12,500 bases of DNA, taken from contig CAYNEI010000065.1 in assembly GCA_964396185.1 (NCBI GenBank), positions 1 to 12,500 on the forward strand, given 5' to 3'. The position numbers were made by a program, and so were the translations under genes. Positions 1-6,478 of the stretch are shown here, piece after piece. Each line of letters begins with the position of its first letter. Within the stretch, counting starts at the first letter, position 1. The stretch comes from CAYNEI01 sp964396185. Its GTDB lineage: Archaea > Thermoplasmatota > SW-10-69-26. The notes below the pieces were generated by a model that was given only the letters and a program-made list of their open reading frames with translations, was not told the origin of the DNA and did not search any database.

Positions 1-115
1 TGGGCCGGTGCAAGGGCGTGGGCACGCTGGCGCGGGCGACCACGGAGCGCTCGTCATCCACAGCCAGCGCGGTGGTGGCCGTGGTGCCTTGGTCCAGGGC
101 GAGGATCAGCGGCAT
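1..115 (-). CDS. glpK: Glycerol kinase (FGGY family), N-terminal fragment
   Basis: Only the first 38 codons lie in the window; the gene continues past the left edge. The translation begins MPLILALDQGTTATTALAVD. The segment ALDQGTT (residues 6-12) is the first phosphate-binding loop of the FGGY sugar-kinase fold, and the form LDQGTT is typical of glycerol kinase rather than xylulokinase or gluconate kinase. Known role of the family: ATP-dependent phosphorylation of glycerol to sn-glycerol 3-phosphate in the cytoplasm, feeding glycolysis and, in archaea, lipid metabolism. The ATG at 115-113 puts the beta-strand in the usual place with no excess residues. A TATA-like box lies 26-31 bases upstream and no SD is visible, which fits a leaderless mRNA. 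The call rests on one motif and its spacing, so another FGGY kinase cannot be fully excluded. Confidence 0.8.
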   Translation of the reverse strand, partial: MPLILALDQGTTATTALAVDDERSVVARASVPTPLHRP

Positions 116-140
116 CTCGGCGGCGAACCGGGTAAGGGGG

Positions 141-146
141 CTTAAG
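141..146. promoter_or_regulatory. Palindromic TATA-like box between divergent genes
   Basis: The hexamer CTTAAG stands alone in a GC-rich stretch. Measured leftward it is 26-31 bases before the glycerol kinase ATG (115), the distance expected for a leaderless archaeal transcript. Measured rightward it would start transcription near 168-172, just before the SD (176-179) of the small gene at 185. Because it is a palindrome it could serve either direction. No BRE element is clear. Confidence 0.45.
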
Positions 147-184
147 GGGTGTGGGGTCCTGGACGACGTCGGAGTGGAGCTGAG

Positions 185-391
185 ATGTACGCAGGGAACG
201 AGGAGGATGGAGAAGGTGTACGAAGGGTCTCGATCGAGACAACGCTCGTTCTCGATGAAGACCAAGATCCCGATGGGTGGGCTGACGCGATGACCATGTT
301 CGTGCAGAGCCTGGATGGGTTCGTGGATGAGGGGAAGAGTGGTGTAACGCGCGTCCTATACGAGGATGAAGCCTACAGAGAGACAACCTGA
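185..391 (+). CDS. Small acidic protein of unknown function (68 aa)
   Basis: I do not recognise a family. The ATG at 185 is preceded by GGAG at 176-179, five bases away, and a TATA-like box lies about 40 bases upstream. The protein is soluble, has no cysteine and no membrane segment, and is rich in Asp and Glu, including an EDQDPDGW stretch near residues 27-34. A beta-strand-like segment (VSIETTLVLD) is followed by a probable helix (ADAMTMFVQSLDGFV), resembling the first half of a small alpha/beta domain. An in-frame ATG at 149 would add 12 residues but lacks an SD. It is divergent from glycerol kinase and converges on the SWIM protein gene with a 23-base gap. A chance ORF is possible, but the start signals and acidic composition favour a real gene. 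Confidence 0.5.
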   Translation: MYAGNEEDGEGVRRVSIETTLVLDEDQDPDGWADAMTMFVQSLDGFVDEGKSGVTRVLYEDEAYRETT

Positions 392-414
392 TCCGCTTCC
401 GCCAGATCCCGCGG

Positions 415-2361
415 TCAGGCTTTCGGTCGCAGCCCGAACCGTTTCTCCAACAACCCCATCAGCTTGTACTTGCGCCAGTGTTGGTCCCGCAGGTCCTCGA
501 GATAGGCCCTCCACGCGGCCTCGTCTCCCAGGGCAACCCAGCCGCGCCGCGCCTTATCGAGCCAGTCCACCGCGTGGTGGTACTGCTTGGACCATCCGTT
601 CTCGATGATCGATTCGGCTTGGGCAAGGCTTGCCTGGACGACCCACCTGGGATCGACATCCATCGCAGCCTCTGCGACGGGCTCGATCAGCGCGTAGTGG
701 TCCTTGCCGCGGACCACCTCGATGGCAGCCTCGACCCGGCCGGCGTGGAGCAGAAGCTCGACCCTTGCGAACGGGTCCAGATCGCTTGCACTCTCCAGCT
801 CGTCGAGGAGCTCTTGTTGGATCGCGGACGCTGCGTCCCCAGCGAGCTCGCCGAGCGCCTCGAACCGGCGGATCGTCGGCTCGATTTGGAACCCAACCTT
901 GAGAGCCTCGAGCGCGACCTCCTCCGCTCCCTCGTTGCGGGCTAGCTGCTCGACCCAGCCGGCGAGTTCTGCTCGGTCGTCGCTCGCACCCTCGAGGGCG
1001 AGGCCGTGGGCTCCGAGTTCGAGGGCCGGGCCGGGTTGACCCTGACGGTGGAGCGCCTGGGCCACCGGGAGGATCTGCCCCGGGTCGTGGACCTGCTCGC
1101 GCGCATGAGCGAGCGCGGCTGCTGGATCCCCCATCGCAGCGAGGGTGGCGGCCGTCCGGTTCGGCCGGCCGTGGACTTGAGCCAGCTCCAGGGCCTCCGC
1201 GTAGCGGCCCCTGCCCTCGAGCACGTCTAGGGCTGCATCCACGAAAGCTGCGTATCCATGGTCCCTGGCCTCAGCCCGCGCGCGCTGCACAAGCTGCTCG
1301 TAGCTCGGGGTCTCAGCGTGACCAACACACGCTCGCAAATCCTCCGCGGCTTCCTCTCGGTGCCCTTCCAGCGCGGACCAGCCCTCCCGCGCCGCGATCA
1401 ACGCCGCTTCGAGTGCCCCCCAGACCCCGTACTCGAGGAGCTCGTCGACCCACATCTCCAGGTTAGCGGCGATCTCCGGGAGGCTTCGGTGGCGTGTCTG
1501 GTCATCGGGTTGGTCGTCCGGTTGGCCTTCGAGCGGGCTGTCTGGCGGGTTGTCGAGCTGGTCATCGAGTTGGACCTCGAGCAGGGCCTGGGTCCAGAGC
1601 GGGCCCAGCTCGTGGAAGACGCCCGGCGGTGAACCGTCCGAGCCGTCGAGCACGAGCCACTCCTCGTGGTAGGCGCCGGTGACGGCGTCGAGGACAACGA
1701 GCGCATCCGCCGGGCGCCTGGCATCGAGGAAGCCCTGTGCCTCCCGCCCGACCTGGATGACGTCCTCCACGACGTCGGCGACGTGCCAGTACGCCTCCGA
1801 CCGGCGCATCCTGTCCAGGCTGTGCACGAGGATGCGAACGCGCTCGCGGTAGCGGGCCGGGTCGACAGCGTTGGGACGCGCCCCGGCTCGGGCGCCTGGC
1901 GGGGTGGCGGTCGTGGGGGCAGGCTGGTTGGCAGCCACCCAGGCATCGAGCACATCGGCCAGGGCTGGCTCGCGCTCGACCAAGTGGGTGACCAGCTCAG
2001 CGAGGGCTTCATTCGGGAGCTCAGCCAGCTGCTCCTCCACAGGGGGCTGCTCCTCGATCCGATCAGGCGCTCGCACCATGCACAGCCCGAGGGCGACGAG
2101 GTGCTTGCAAAGGCCGCCGTGGTCGTAGGGGCAAGTACACGAGGCCTCGGTGATGCCCTCCGCGTCAGCTGCCAGGCGGACTTGGTAGGGGTCGGGGTAG
2201 CTGCCTTGGATGCTAGCTTGGACGTGCTCGCCCCGGCGGACGATCCGACGGATGGCGCCCGACTCGAAGATCGAGACACCGCGCTGGAAGACCCTGGGTC
2301 GAGCCATCCTGCGTAGGTTCATCTCGTCGATCCCTGGCACTGTTCGGCGCACCTCCTCCAT
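415..2361 (-). CDS. SWIM zinc-finger protein with long helical-repeat C-terminus
   Basis: This 648-residue cytoplasmic protein has a SWIM zinc finger near its N-terminus: Cys75, Cys77, Cys85 and His87 (CTCPYDHGGLCKH) form the CxCxnCxH zinc site. The approach segment FQRGVSIFESGAIRRI (residues 25-40) and the following beta strands are typical of prokaryotic SWIM proteins. The rest is mainly amphipathic helices, with TPR-like ALELAQVHGRPN and AALAHAREQ segments around residues 370-430 and a basic C-terminus (LEKRFGLRPKA). SWIM domains are thought to bind DNA or proteins; the specific role here is unknown. Residues 262-289 are seven four-residue units (see the repeat entry). Start: the ATG at 2361 has GGTGA six bases upstream. 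However, GGAGGTG lies inside codons 2-4 and could serve a GTG at 2340, giving a protein seven residues shorter. The gene stands alone, divergent from satD. Confidence 0.85.
   Translation of the reverse strand: MEEVRRTVPGIDEMNLRRMARPRVFQRGVSIFESGAIRRIVRRGEHVQASIQGSYPDPYQVRLAADAEGITEASCTCPYDHGGLCKHLVALGLCMVRAPDRIEEQPPVEEQLAELPNEALAELVTHLVEREPALADVLDAWVAANQPAPTTATPPGARAGARPNAVDPARYRERVRILVHSLDRMRRSEAYWHVADVVEDVIQVGREAQGFLDARRPADALVVLDAVTGAYHEEWLVLDGSDGSPPGVFHELGPLWTQALLEVQLDDQLDNPPDSPLEGQPDDQPDDQTRHRSLPEIAANLEMWVDELLEYGVWGALEAALIAAREGWSALEGHREEAAEDLRACVGHAETPSYEQLVQRARAEARDHGYAAFVDAALDVLEGRGRYAEALELAQVHGRPNRTAATLAAMGDPAAALAHAREQVHDPGQILPVAQALHRQGQPGPALELGAHGLALEGASDDRAELAGWVEQLARNEGAEEVALEALKVGFQIEPTIRRFEALGELAGDAASAIQQELLDELESASDLDPFARVELLLHAGRVEAAIEVVRGKDHYALIEPVAEAAMDVDPRWVVQASLAQAESIIENGWSKQYHHAVDWLDKARRGWVALGDEAAWRAYLEDLRDQHWRKYKLMGLLEKRFGLRPKA
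1499..1582. repeat. Seven degenerate 12-bp tandem units inside the SWIM gene
   Basis: Units run 1499-1510, 1511-1522, 1523-1534, 1535-1546, 1547-1558, 1559-1570 and 1571-1582. The clearest copies are TGGTCATCGGGT, TGGTCGTCCGGT and TGGTCATCGAGT. Twelve bases equal four codons, so the frame is kept; the protein reads EVQL DDQL DNPP DSPL EGQP DDQP DDQT. This is an acidic, proline-rich linker between helical segments and probably a length-variable spacer. Confidence 0.75.
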
Positions 2362-2498
2362 CCCAGTTCACCGTTCCCCGCACCGCTGGCCCGCCGCAGA
2401 GGCCATCGCTGGAGCGAGTCAACGGGTGGATCGGTTCTGGGTATTGCTTGGAACAGGTTGAGCGTCAGTCGAACGAACCTCATTGTAGTTTAACTCAA

Positions 2499-2562
2499 CG
2501 TACCCTTAACCTTATCCGAGTTAATAGGACGTAGCCTTAAATCGGAAGAGTTTAAGGGTACG
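2499..2562. promoter_or_regulatory. Three copies of an 11-bp motif, probable operator
   Basis: CGTACCCTTAA occurs at 2499-2509. A direct copy with one mismatch (CGTAGCCTTAA) lies at 2530-2540, 31 bases on, close to three helical turns. A perfect inverted copy (TTAAGGGTACG) lies at 2552-2562. A second, smaller inverted pair, TTAACTC (2490-2496) and GAGTTAA (2518-2524), is interleaved with the first. The inverted copy overlaps the proposed TATA box of satD, so a protein bound there would block transcription. An autoregulatory role for the DNA-binding SatD protein is possible but not shown. Confidence 0.55.
2551..2556 (+). promoter_or_regulatory. TATA-like box of the satD operon
   Basis: TTTAAG lies in an AT-rich context upstream of satD. 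Transcription would begin near 2578, giving a leader of about 50 bases that carries the SD at 2617-2622. If translation instead began at the ATG at 2575, the transcript would be nearly leaderless. The box is embedded in the rightmost 11-bp motif. Confidence 0.45.
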
Positions 2563-2628
2563 GTGGATTAAGACATGCCTGAGCGAGGCGATGAGCTGCC
2601 GTTAGCTCCTCGTCGTGAGGTGGATTCG

Positions 2629-3294
2629 ATGGCCCGATACGCAGCGTTGATCGGAGATATCTCCTCTTCCCGGGAGATCCCAGCCGAGGATCGGCGGTCC
2701 ATCCAGCGCAAGCTCCGGGAGACGCTCGATGATCTAAGCCACGAGCTCGGAGATGCCCTGGAGATCAGCCTCCAGATCACGGGCGGTGATGCGTTCCAGG
2801 GCTTGTTCCGGGACCCCCCTGCGATCGTGGACGTTTACATGGGGGTGTGGCAGCGCCTGCCTGATGTGATGTTCGTCTACGGGATCGGAGCAGGGGGGCT
2901 CACGACCGACCTCTCCGACCGGATCACGGAAGTGGACGGGCCGTGCTTCCACAGGGCGAAGGCTGCTCTCGGGCGGGCTCAGAAGGAGGGCAAGCAGGTG
3001 GAGGCAGAGGGCGTTCCCGCGAAGAGAGCGATCTCAACCGCTTTCCATCTTCTACACCGGATCCGATCCAGCTGGACGGAGACGCAGCGGCGCTATGCGT
3101 TGGCGGCCCGCGCCTCGACAACTCATTCCGCTGTTGCAGAGCAGTTCGAGGTCTCAAGTCCAGCGGTCAGCCAGACCCTCAAACGCGCGGAATATGCGTT
3201 ATTCAGGGAGGCAGAAGAGGCTGCTCGAGAGCTTCTGAGCCTCTCGCTGGAGGAGAACTTGCTCGAAGAAGTCGACTCGCACGAGGAGGGATAG
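2629..3294 (+). CDS. satD: SatD family protein with C-terminal helix-turn-helix
   Basis: The protein has 221 residues and is cytoplasmic. It begins MARYAALIGDISSSREI, matching the usual SatD opening (a hydrophobic strand ending in GD, then a Ser/Arg-rich turn). Further conserved blocks are TGGDAFQGLF (51-60), YGIGAGGLTTDL (84-95) and GPCFHRAKAAL (104-114). Residues 148-195 form a sigma-factor-like helix-turn-helix (HSAVAEQFEVSSPAVSQTLK). SatD was named from the secretion and acid tolerance operon of Streptococcus mutans; its biochemical activity is not established to my knowledge. The order of blocks resembles class III nucleotidyl cyclases (see findings). Start: GAGGTG at 2617-2622 is six bases before the ATG at 2629. 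An upstream ATG at 2575 would add 18 polar residues not expected in the family. The DUF3307 gene follows after two bases, a common pairing in bacteria as I recall it. Confidence 0.8.
   Translation: MARYAALIGDISSSREIPAEDRRSIQRKLRETLDDLSHELGDALEISLQITGGDAFQGLFRDPPAIVDVYMGVWQRLPDVMFVYGIGAGGLTTDLSDRITEVDGPCFHRAKAALGRAQKEGKQVEAEGVPAKRAISTAFHLLHRIRSSWTETQRRYALAARASTTHSAVAEQFEVSSPAVSQTLKRAEYALFREAEEAARELLSLSLEENLLEEVDSHEEG
3285..3290 (+). promoter_or_regulatory. Ribosome binding site that fixes the TTG start of the DUF3307 gene
   Basis: GGAGGG lies in the last codons of satD, six bases before TTG at 3297. It is the only good SD near the beginning of the DUF3307 domain. It supports a non-ATG start directly after the satD stop and argues for translation of both genes from one mRNA. 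Confidence 0.7.
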
Positions 3295-3296
3295 CG

Positions 3297-4148
3297 TTGC
3301 TGGATGAAGGCGCGCTGCTCTCGAACCTCGGAGCCGATGGGGCCGCGCTGGCCCTGCTGGTTTGCGGCCACGTGTTGGGCGACTTCGTTTTCCAGACGAA
3401 GGAGATGGTAAGGCGAAAGATCGAGTTCCGGTGGCTTCTCTTCCACGTGCTCGTCCTGAGCGTCGTGCAGGCTGCGGTCATCCTCCCGTTCTACCCTGCG
3501 CTGGGCACCGTGTTAGCGGTGGTCGTGGTCGGCATCCTGCACCTGATGATCGATTACGCCCGGACCAACTTCGAACATCGCCTTGGGATGCGGCCGGGTT
3601 GGGATATCCGACTGCTGCTCGCGGACCAGAGCCTACATGTGACCACGTTGATCGGTGCGTGGTACCTGTTCTTGAACCCGGTCCCCCTACAGCTGCTCTC
3701 CCCCGCTCTGATCGATGTCTCAGCCACGACCCTGACGCAAGCAGCAGTCCTTCTTGCTGGGGTCGCGTTCTTGTGGAACGGCGGGAGCGCTGTTGTTCGC
3801 GGGACGCTAGATGTGGTGCTCCATCGAAGTGGTGGGAACGGCCTTCAGACGATGCAGCGGGCTGCCGGGGAGGATGGCGAGGAGGATGAAACCGAGAGGG
3901 ACCGCGTCGGGGAGCTCATCGGGAAGCTGGAGCGAGAACTCATCTTGGTCCTTGGGCTGATCGACGCATGGGCAGTCATTGGCCTGTATGTAGGGACGAA
4001 GCCATTCGCACGTCTCAGGATGGGTGGGAGCGATCAGCCTGGACGATCCGAGGAGGATGAGCTGTCCAGGAACTACTACCTCGTCGGTACACTCGCAAGC
4101 GTACTGGTGGCGATTCTAGCGATCATCCTTGTCAGGCTCCTGGTGTAG
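3297..4148 (+). CDS. DUF3307 integral membrane protein
   Basis: The protein has 283 residues and starts with TTG. The DUF3307 core is clear: GHVLGDFVFQTKEMVRRK (residues 24-41), WLLFHVLVLSV, then LHLMIDYARTNF and LLLADQSLHV (near 107-116). The conserved Asp and His residues of these blocks (HxxGDFxxQ, HxxxDxxR, DQxLH) sit at the ends of membrane segments. The C-terminal half has the second conserved module of many family members: a charged loop, then GELIGKLERELILVLGLI, KPFARL and NYYLVGTLASVL. About seven membrane helices are predicted by eye. The function of the family is unknown. The open frame extends upstream to 2943, but that part overlaps satD in another frame and is not membrane-like. 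The stop is followed by no clear terminator. It is cotranscribed with satD; the pair probably works as a soluble/membrane unit. Confidence 0.85.
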   Translation: MLDEGALLSNLGADGAALALLVCGHVLGDFVFQTKEMVRRKIEFRWLLFHVLVLSVVQAAVILPFYPALGTVLAVVVVGILHLMIDYARTNFEHRLGMRPGWDIRLLLADQSLHVTTLIGAWYLFLNPVPLQLLSPALIDVSATTLTQAAVLLAGVAFLWNGGSAVVRGTLDVVLHRSGGNGLQTMQRAAGEDGEEDETERDRVGELIGKLERELILVLGLIDAWAVIGLYVGTKPFARLRMGGSDQPGRSEEDELSRNYYLVGTLASVLVAILAIILVRLLV

Positions 4149-4177
4149 GGGGGTGATTCGGGATCCGCTCGGTCTCG

Positions 4178-4190
4178 AAGAAAAGCAAAA
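4178..4190 (-). terminator. T-rich terminator of tRNA-Arg
   Basis: Read on the minus strand directly after the tRNA 3' end, the sequence is TTTTGCTTTTCTT. Two T4 runs in an otherwise GC-rich region are typical of archaeal transcription stops after tRNA genes. No hairpin is needed. Confidence 0.6.
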
Positions 4191-4191
4191 G

Positions 4192-4243
<52 letters not shown>

Positions 4244-4343
4244 NNNNNNNNNNNNNNNNNNNNNNNNNNNNNNNNNNNNNNNNNNNNNNNNNNNNNNNNN
4301 NNNNNNNNNNNNNNNNNNNNNNNNNNNNNNNNNNNNNNNNNNN
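4244..4343. other. Assembly gap of 100 N
   Basis: Exactly one hundred undetermined bases. This length is the usual placeholder for a gap of unknown size, so distance and even adjacency across it are uncertain. It cuts the tRNA-Arg gene and separates the satD operon from everything to the right. Confidence 0.98.
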
Positions 4344-4386
4344 CCTCCCCGGTCCTCTGTTGAAACCCTGAAAACCCCGCCGTCGT

Positions 4387-4419
4387 CTCCGCGGCCTCCG
4401 CGCTCTCCGCGCCTTCGCG
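4387..4419. repeat. GC-rich 9-bp periodic repeat next to the gap
   Basis: CTCCGCG occurs at 4387, 4396 and 4405, exactly nine bases apart, and a variant CTTCGCG follows at 4413. The pattern resembles the intergenic CTCCGCGCC/CTCTGCGTC-type repeats scattered through many microbial genomes. A frame open across it is rich in Ala, Glu and Arg, and such frames are usually artefacts. Its position beside the gap suggests that repeated sequence broke the assembly. The surrounding 4344-4445 holds no gene I can support. Confidence 0.6.
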
Positions 4420-4445
4420 GTGACGGTCCTCCCCCGTCCCCACTC

Positions 4446-5315
4446 TCACTCGCCCTTGATCGCCTGGATGGGGTGCTTGACCTTCCACCACAGGCTATCG
4501 CGCTCGGCGGCTTCGGCCGATGCCTTCTGCTGCTTGAGCTGCTTGAGGAAGTCGACCTGGTCCTCGACGCCGCTGTCGGTGGCGTTGCGCTTGCTGGCGC
4601 TGCGGCCGCGCAGGCTCGTGAGGGCCTTGGCGGCCAGCACGTCCTGGTCCGTGAACTCCTTGTCTGTGATCACGGGGTCGGCTTGGCCGAGGAACTCGAT
4701 GGTCTCGTGCTCCTCGCTGAGCACGAGGTTGACATCAGGCCTGCCAGGTCGCACGCCACCCCAGCTCCATCCTTGCCGGGCGGCCCACTCGAGGTCAGCC
4801 TCGATCTCCTCTTCGCTGATCTCGCGGGCCTCGGCCTGGGCTTCGGGATCGCTGAGCTGCATCCGTTCGATCAGATACGCGCCCACCGCGCCAGCCGTGC
4901 CAGCTGCGATGAACGTGACACCGATGAGATACGAGCCGATGGCGTAGCCGTTCGGGGTCTGGACGGTGAGATGCCACTGGTCCGGGTAGAGCCACGCGAA
5001 CAGGCCGACGGCGATGGCGCTGAACAGGAGGCCCACGCCCACAAGCGAGCGTTGCCACCAGCGCGAGGGGAGCGCGAAGCCGACGCCCACCAGGAAGACC
5101 GGGAGCCCGGAGGCGGTGGCCGCGAAGCCAAGCTCGCGCAACCAGGACGGGCGCGTGAGCACCGTGTCCCCTAGGGCAACCAACAAGACGCCGAACATGC
5201 TGAGCACGGCGCCGCCAACGACGAGGGAGAGCGTGATCGCCATCCGCTCATCTGAGGCCTCAGGGTTGAGATGCGCGCGCCACCGCTCGATGAATGAGAC
5301 GGACCCCTCCGACAT
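4446..5315 (-). CDS. Four-helix membrane protein with acidic cytoplasmic tail
   Basis: The protein has 289 residues, with a short polar N-terminus, four probable membrane helices (about 27-49, 62-82, 90-110 and 126-148) and a charged 140-residue tail. The block GLPVFLVGVGFALP followed by VGLFAWLYPDQW resembles haloarchaeal membrane proteins annotated as 'permease' or DUF7139, from memory and with moderate confidence. The tail contains a Glu-rich helix (ISEEEIEADLEWAARQ, 166-181), a conserved-looking GWSWGG turn and a final amphipathic helix with many Lys and Gln. There are no transporter-specific motifs, so 'permease' would be over-called. The ATG at 5315 has no SD but lies about 29 bases after a TATA box, indicating a leaderless transcript. 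It is divergent from the actin-like gene, which may be its partner. Confidence 0.75.
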   Translation of the reverse strand: MSEGSVSFIERWRAHLNPEASDERMAITLSLVVGGAVLSMFGVLLVALGDTVLTRPSWLRELGFAATASGLPVFLVGVGFALPSRWWQRSLVGVGLLFSAIAVGLFAWLYPDQWHLTVQTPNGYAIGSYLIGVTFIAAGTAGAVGAYLIERMQLSDPEAQAEAREISEEEIEADLEWAARQGWSWGGVRPGRPDVNLVLSEEHETIEFLGQADPVITDKEFTDQDVLAAKALTSLRGRSASKRNATDSGVEDQVDFLKQLKQQKASAEAAERDSLWWKVKHPIQAIKGE

Positions 5316-5341
5316 ATAGGGCCAGGCTCCCCGGAGACCTG

Positions 5342-5346
5342 TATAA
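5342..5346 (-). promoter_or_regulatory. TATA box of the four-helix membrane protein gene
   Basis: On the minus strand the sequence reads CTTATAC, centred 29 bases before the ATG at 5315. The absence of an SD and this distance together imply that the transcript begins at or very near the start codon. Confidence 0.6.
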
Positions 5347-5386
5347 GAGCGTTGGGGAAGGGGTCCTCGTGTCGATTGGAACGGGC

Positions 5387-5394
5387 TTTAAGTA
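5387..5394 (+). promoter_or_regulatory. TATA box of the actin-like gene
   Basis: TTTAAGTA is a good match to euryarchaeal TATA boxes. It predicts a transcript start near 5415 and a leader of about 55 bases ending in a strong SD. It lies about 45 bases from the TATA box of the divergent membrane protein gene, so the two promoters are separate. Confidence 0.65.
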
Positions 5395-5458
5395 GGCGAC
5401 TTTGAGCCTGAGAGCAAGACCCGCGAGGCTCGATCCACGCGTGGTTCCAGTAAAGTAG

Positions 5459-5465
5459 GGTGATC
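5459..5465 (+). promoter_or_regulatory. Strong ribosome binding site of the actin-like gene
   Basis: GGTGATC is a seven-base perfect match to the complement of the 16S rRNA 3' end. It ends six bases before the ATG at 5472. It contains the GTG at 5460 that would otherwise be read as a longer start, so it decides in favour of 5472. Confidence 0.8.
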
Positions 5466-5471
5466 CCAACC

Positions 5472-6455
5472 ATGGCACGAGGACTCGACGTAGGAACGAT
5501 GAACATCCAGTCGGCACGAAAATCGGGCGAGCACACCGTTCTCAAGCGACAACGGAACTCGTTCGTTGAGATCGAATACTCGGACATCGCGGAGAAGATG
5601 CTCTCCCGGAGCGATGTGCTCTACATCCGCAAGGGTGACCGAGTGTTCATCGTCGGCGAGGATGCGCTGAACTTCGCGAACATCTTCAACAAGGAGACCC
5701 GCCGGCCCATGACCGACGGTATCCTCTCCCGCAAGGAGAAGTGGGCCATCCCCATGATCCGCATGATGGTGGAGAGGACCCTGGGCGAGCCGGACAAGAA
5801 GGGCGATGAACACGCCTACTTCGTGGTCCCGGCCAACCCTGTGGACTCGGACCTTGACACGCTCTACCACCAGAAGACGGTGGAGGCCGTCGTCAAGAAG
5901 GCCGGCTACCAGCCCCATGCCATCAACGAGGGCATGGCCACGATCTACAGCGAGCTCGCGGAGAACAACTTCACGGGTCTGGGCATCTCGTTCGGTGCAG
6001 GCATGACGAACGTGTGCCTCTCGTACTACGCTGTGCCCGTGCTCCAGTTCTCGGTGGCCCGCGGTGGCGACTGGATCGACAAGCAGGCGGCCAACTCCAC
6101 GGGCGCCCCGGTCGACCGCGTGACCCGCGTCAAGGAGAACGACTTCGAGATGGACTTCGAGACCGCCACTGGCGACATCCAGGGTGCGCTCGCGGTCTAC
6201 TACGACGCCCACATGGAGTACGTGATCGACAAGATCGCGCGCCAGATCGTGGACGCCGACGTCGAGGAGGGTCTCGAGATCCCCGTCGTGCTCTCCGGCG
6301 GAACCTCCAGCCCCAACGGGTTCAGCACCCACTTCAAGGATCTCTTGAAGTCCGCTGATCTCCCCTTCGAGATCGCCACGGTGCGCCAGGCCCAGAACGC
6401 GCTCACGGCCAACGCCAAGGGCGCGCTCGTCGCAGCGTTGACCGAGGACGAGTAG
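5472..6455 (+). CDS. Actin/MreB/ParM-superfamily ATPase-like protein
   Basis: The protein has 327 residues and is cytoplasmic. The actin/Hsp70/sugar-kinase fold is visible in order: phosphate-1 loop LDVGTMN (5-11), connect-1 helix NEGMATIYSEL (152-162), phosphate-2 loop GISFGAGMTNV (171-181), adenosine motif VVLSGGTSSPNGF (272-284) and a C-terminal connect-2 helix ANAKGALVAAL. The lengths suit a two-domain actin-like protein without the Hsp70 peptide-binding part. Known members form ATP-dependent filaments (MreB, ParM, crenactin) in cell shape, division or plasmid segregation; which applies here is unclear. Oddly, the phosphate-2 loop has Ser173 where the family usually has the catalytic Asp. 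The gene has its own TATA box, a near-perfect SD and a strong hairpin terminator, so it is monocistronic and probably well expressed. It is divergent from a four-helix membrane protein. Confidence 0.8.
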   Translation: MARGLDVGTMNIQSARKSGEHTVLKRQRNSFVEIEYSDIAEKMLSRSDVLYIRKGDRVFIVGEDALNFANIFNKETRRPMTDGILSRKEKWAIPMIRMMVERTLGEPDKKGDEHAYFVVPANPVDSDLDTLYHQKTVEAVVKKAGYQPHAINEGMATIYSELAENNFTGLGISFGAGMTNVCLSYYAVPVLQFSVARGGDWIDKQAANSTGAPVDRVTRVKENDFEMDFETATGDIQGALAVYYDAHMEYVIDKIARQIVDADVEEGLEIPVVLSGGTSSPNGFSTHFKDLLKSADLPFEIATVRQAQNALTANAKGALVAALTEDE

Positions 6456-6478
6456 GCATCGCGCCCGCTCGATCCCTT

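Larger units (their letters stand above)
2362..2628. other. Intergenic control region between the SWIM and satD genes
   Basis: This is the only clearly AT-rich stretch in the left half. Positions 2362-2460 are GC-rich and show no element I can support. Positions 2461-2575 hold TATA-like boxes in both directions and the repeated 11-bp motif. For the leftward SWIM gene a TTAAA on the minus strand at 2493-2489 would give a leader of about 100 bases. Positions 2575-2628 could code a longer N-terminus of satD, but they are better read as a leader because the SatD fold begins at 2629. Confidence 0.5.

Noticed and set aside
2943..3296. N-terminal extension of the DUF3307 protein to an ATG at 2943
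   Set aside because: It overlaps satD entirely, is Arg/Gly/Ser-rich without structure, and the SD at 3285-3290 places the start at TTG 3297.
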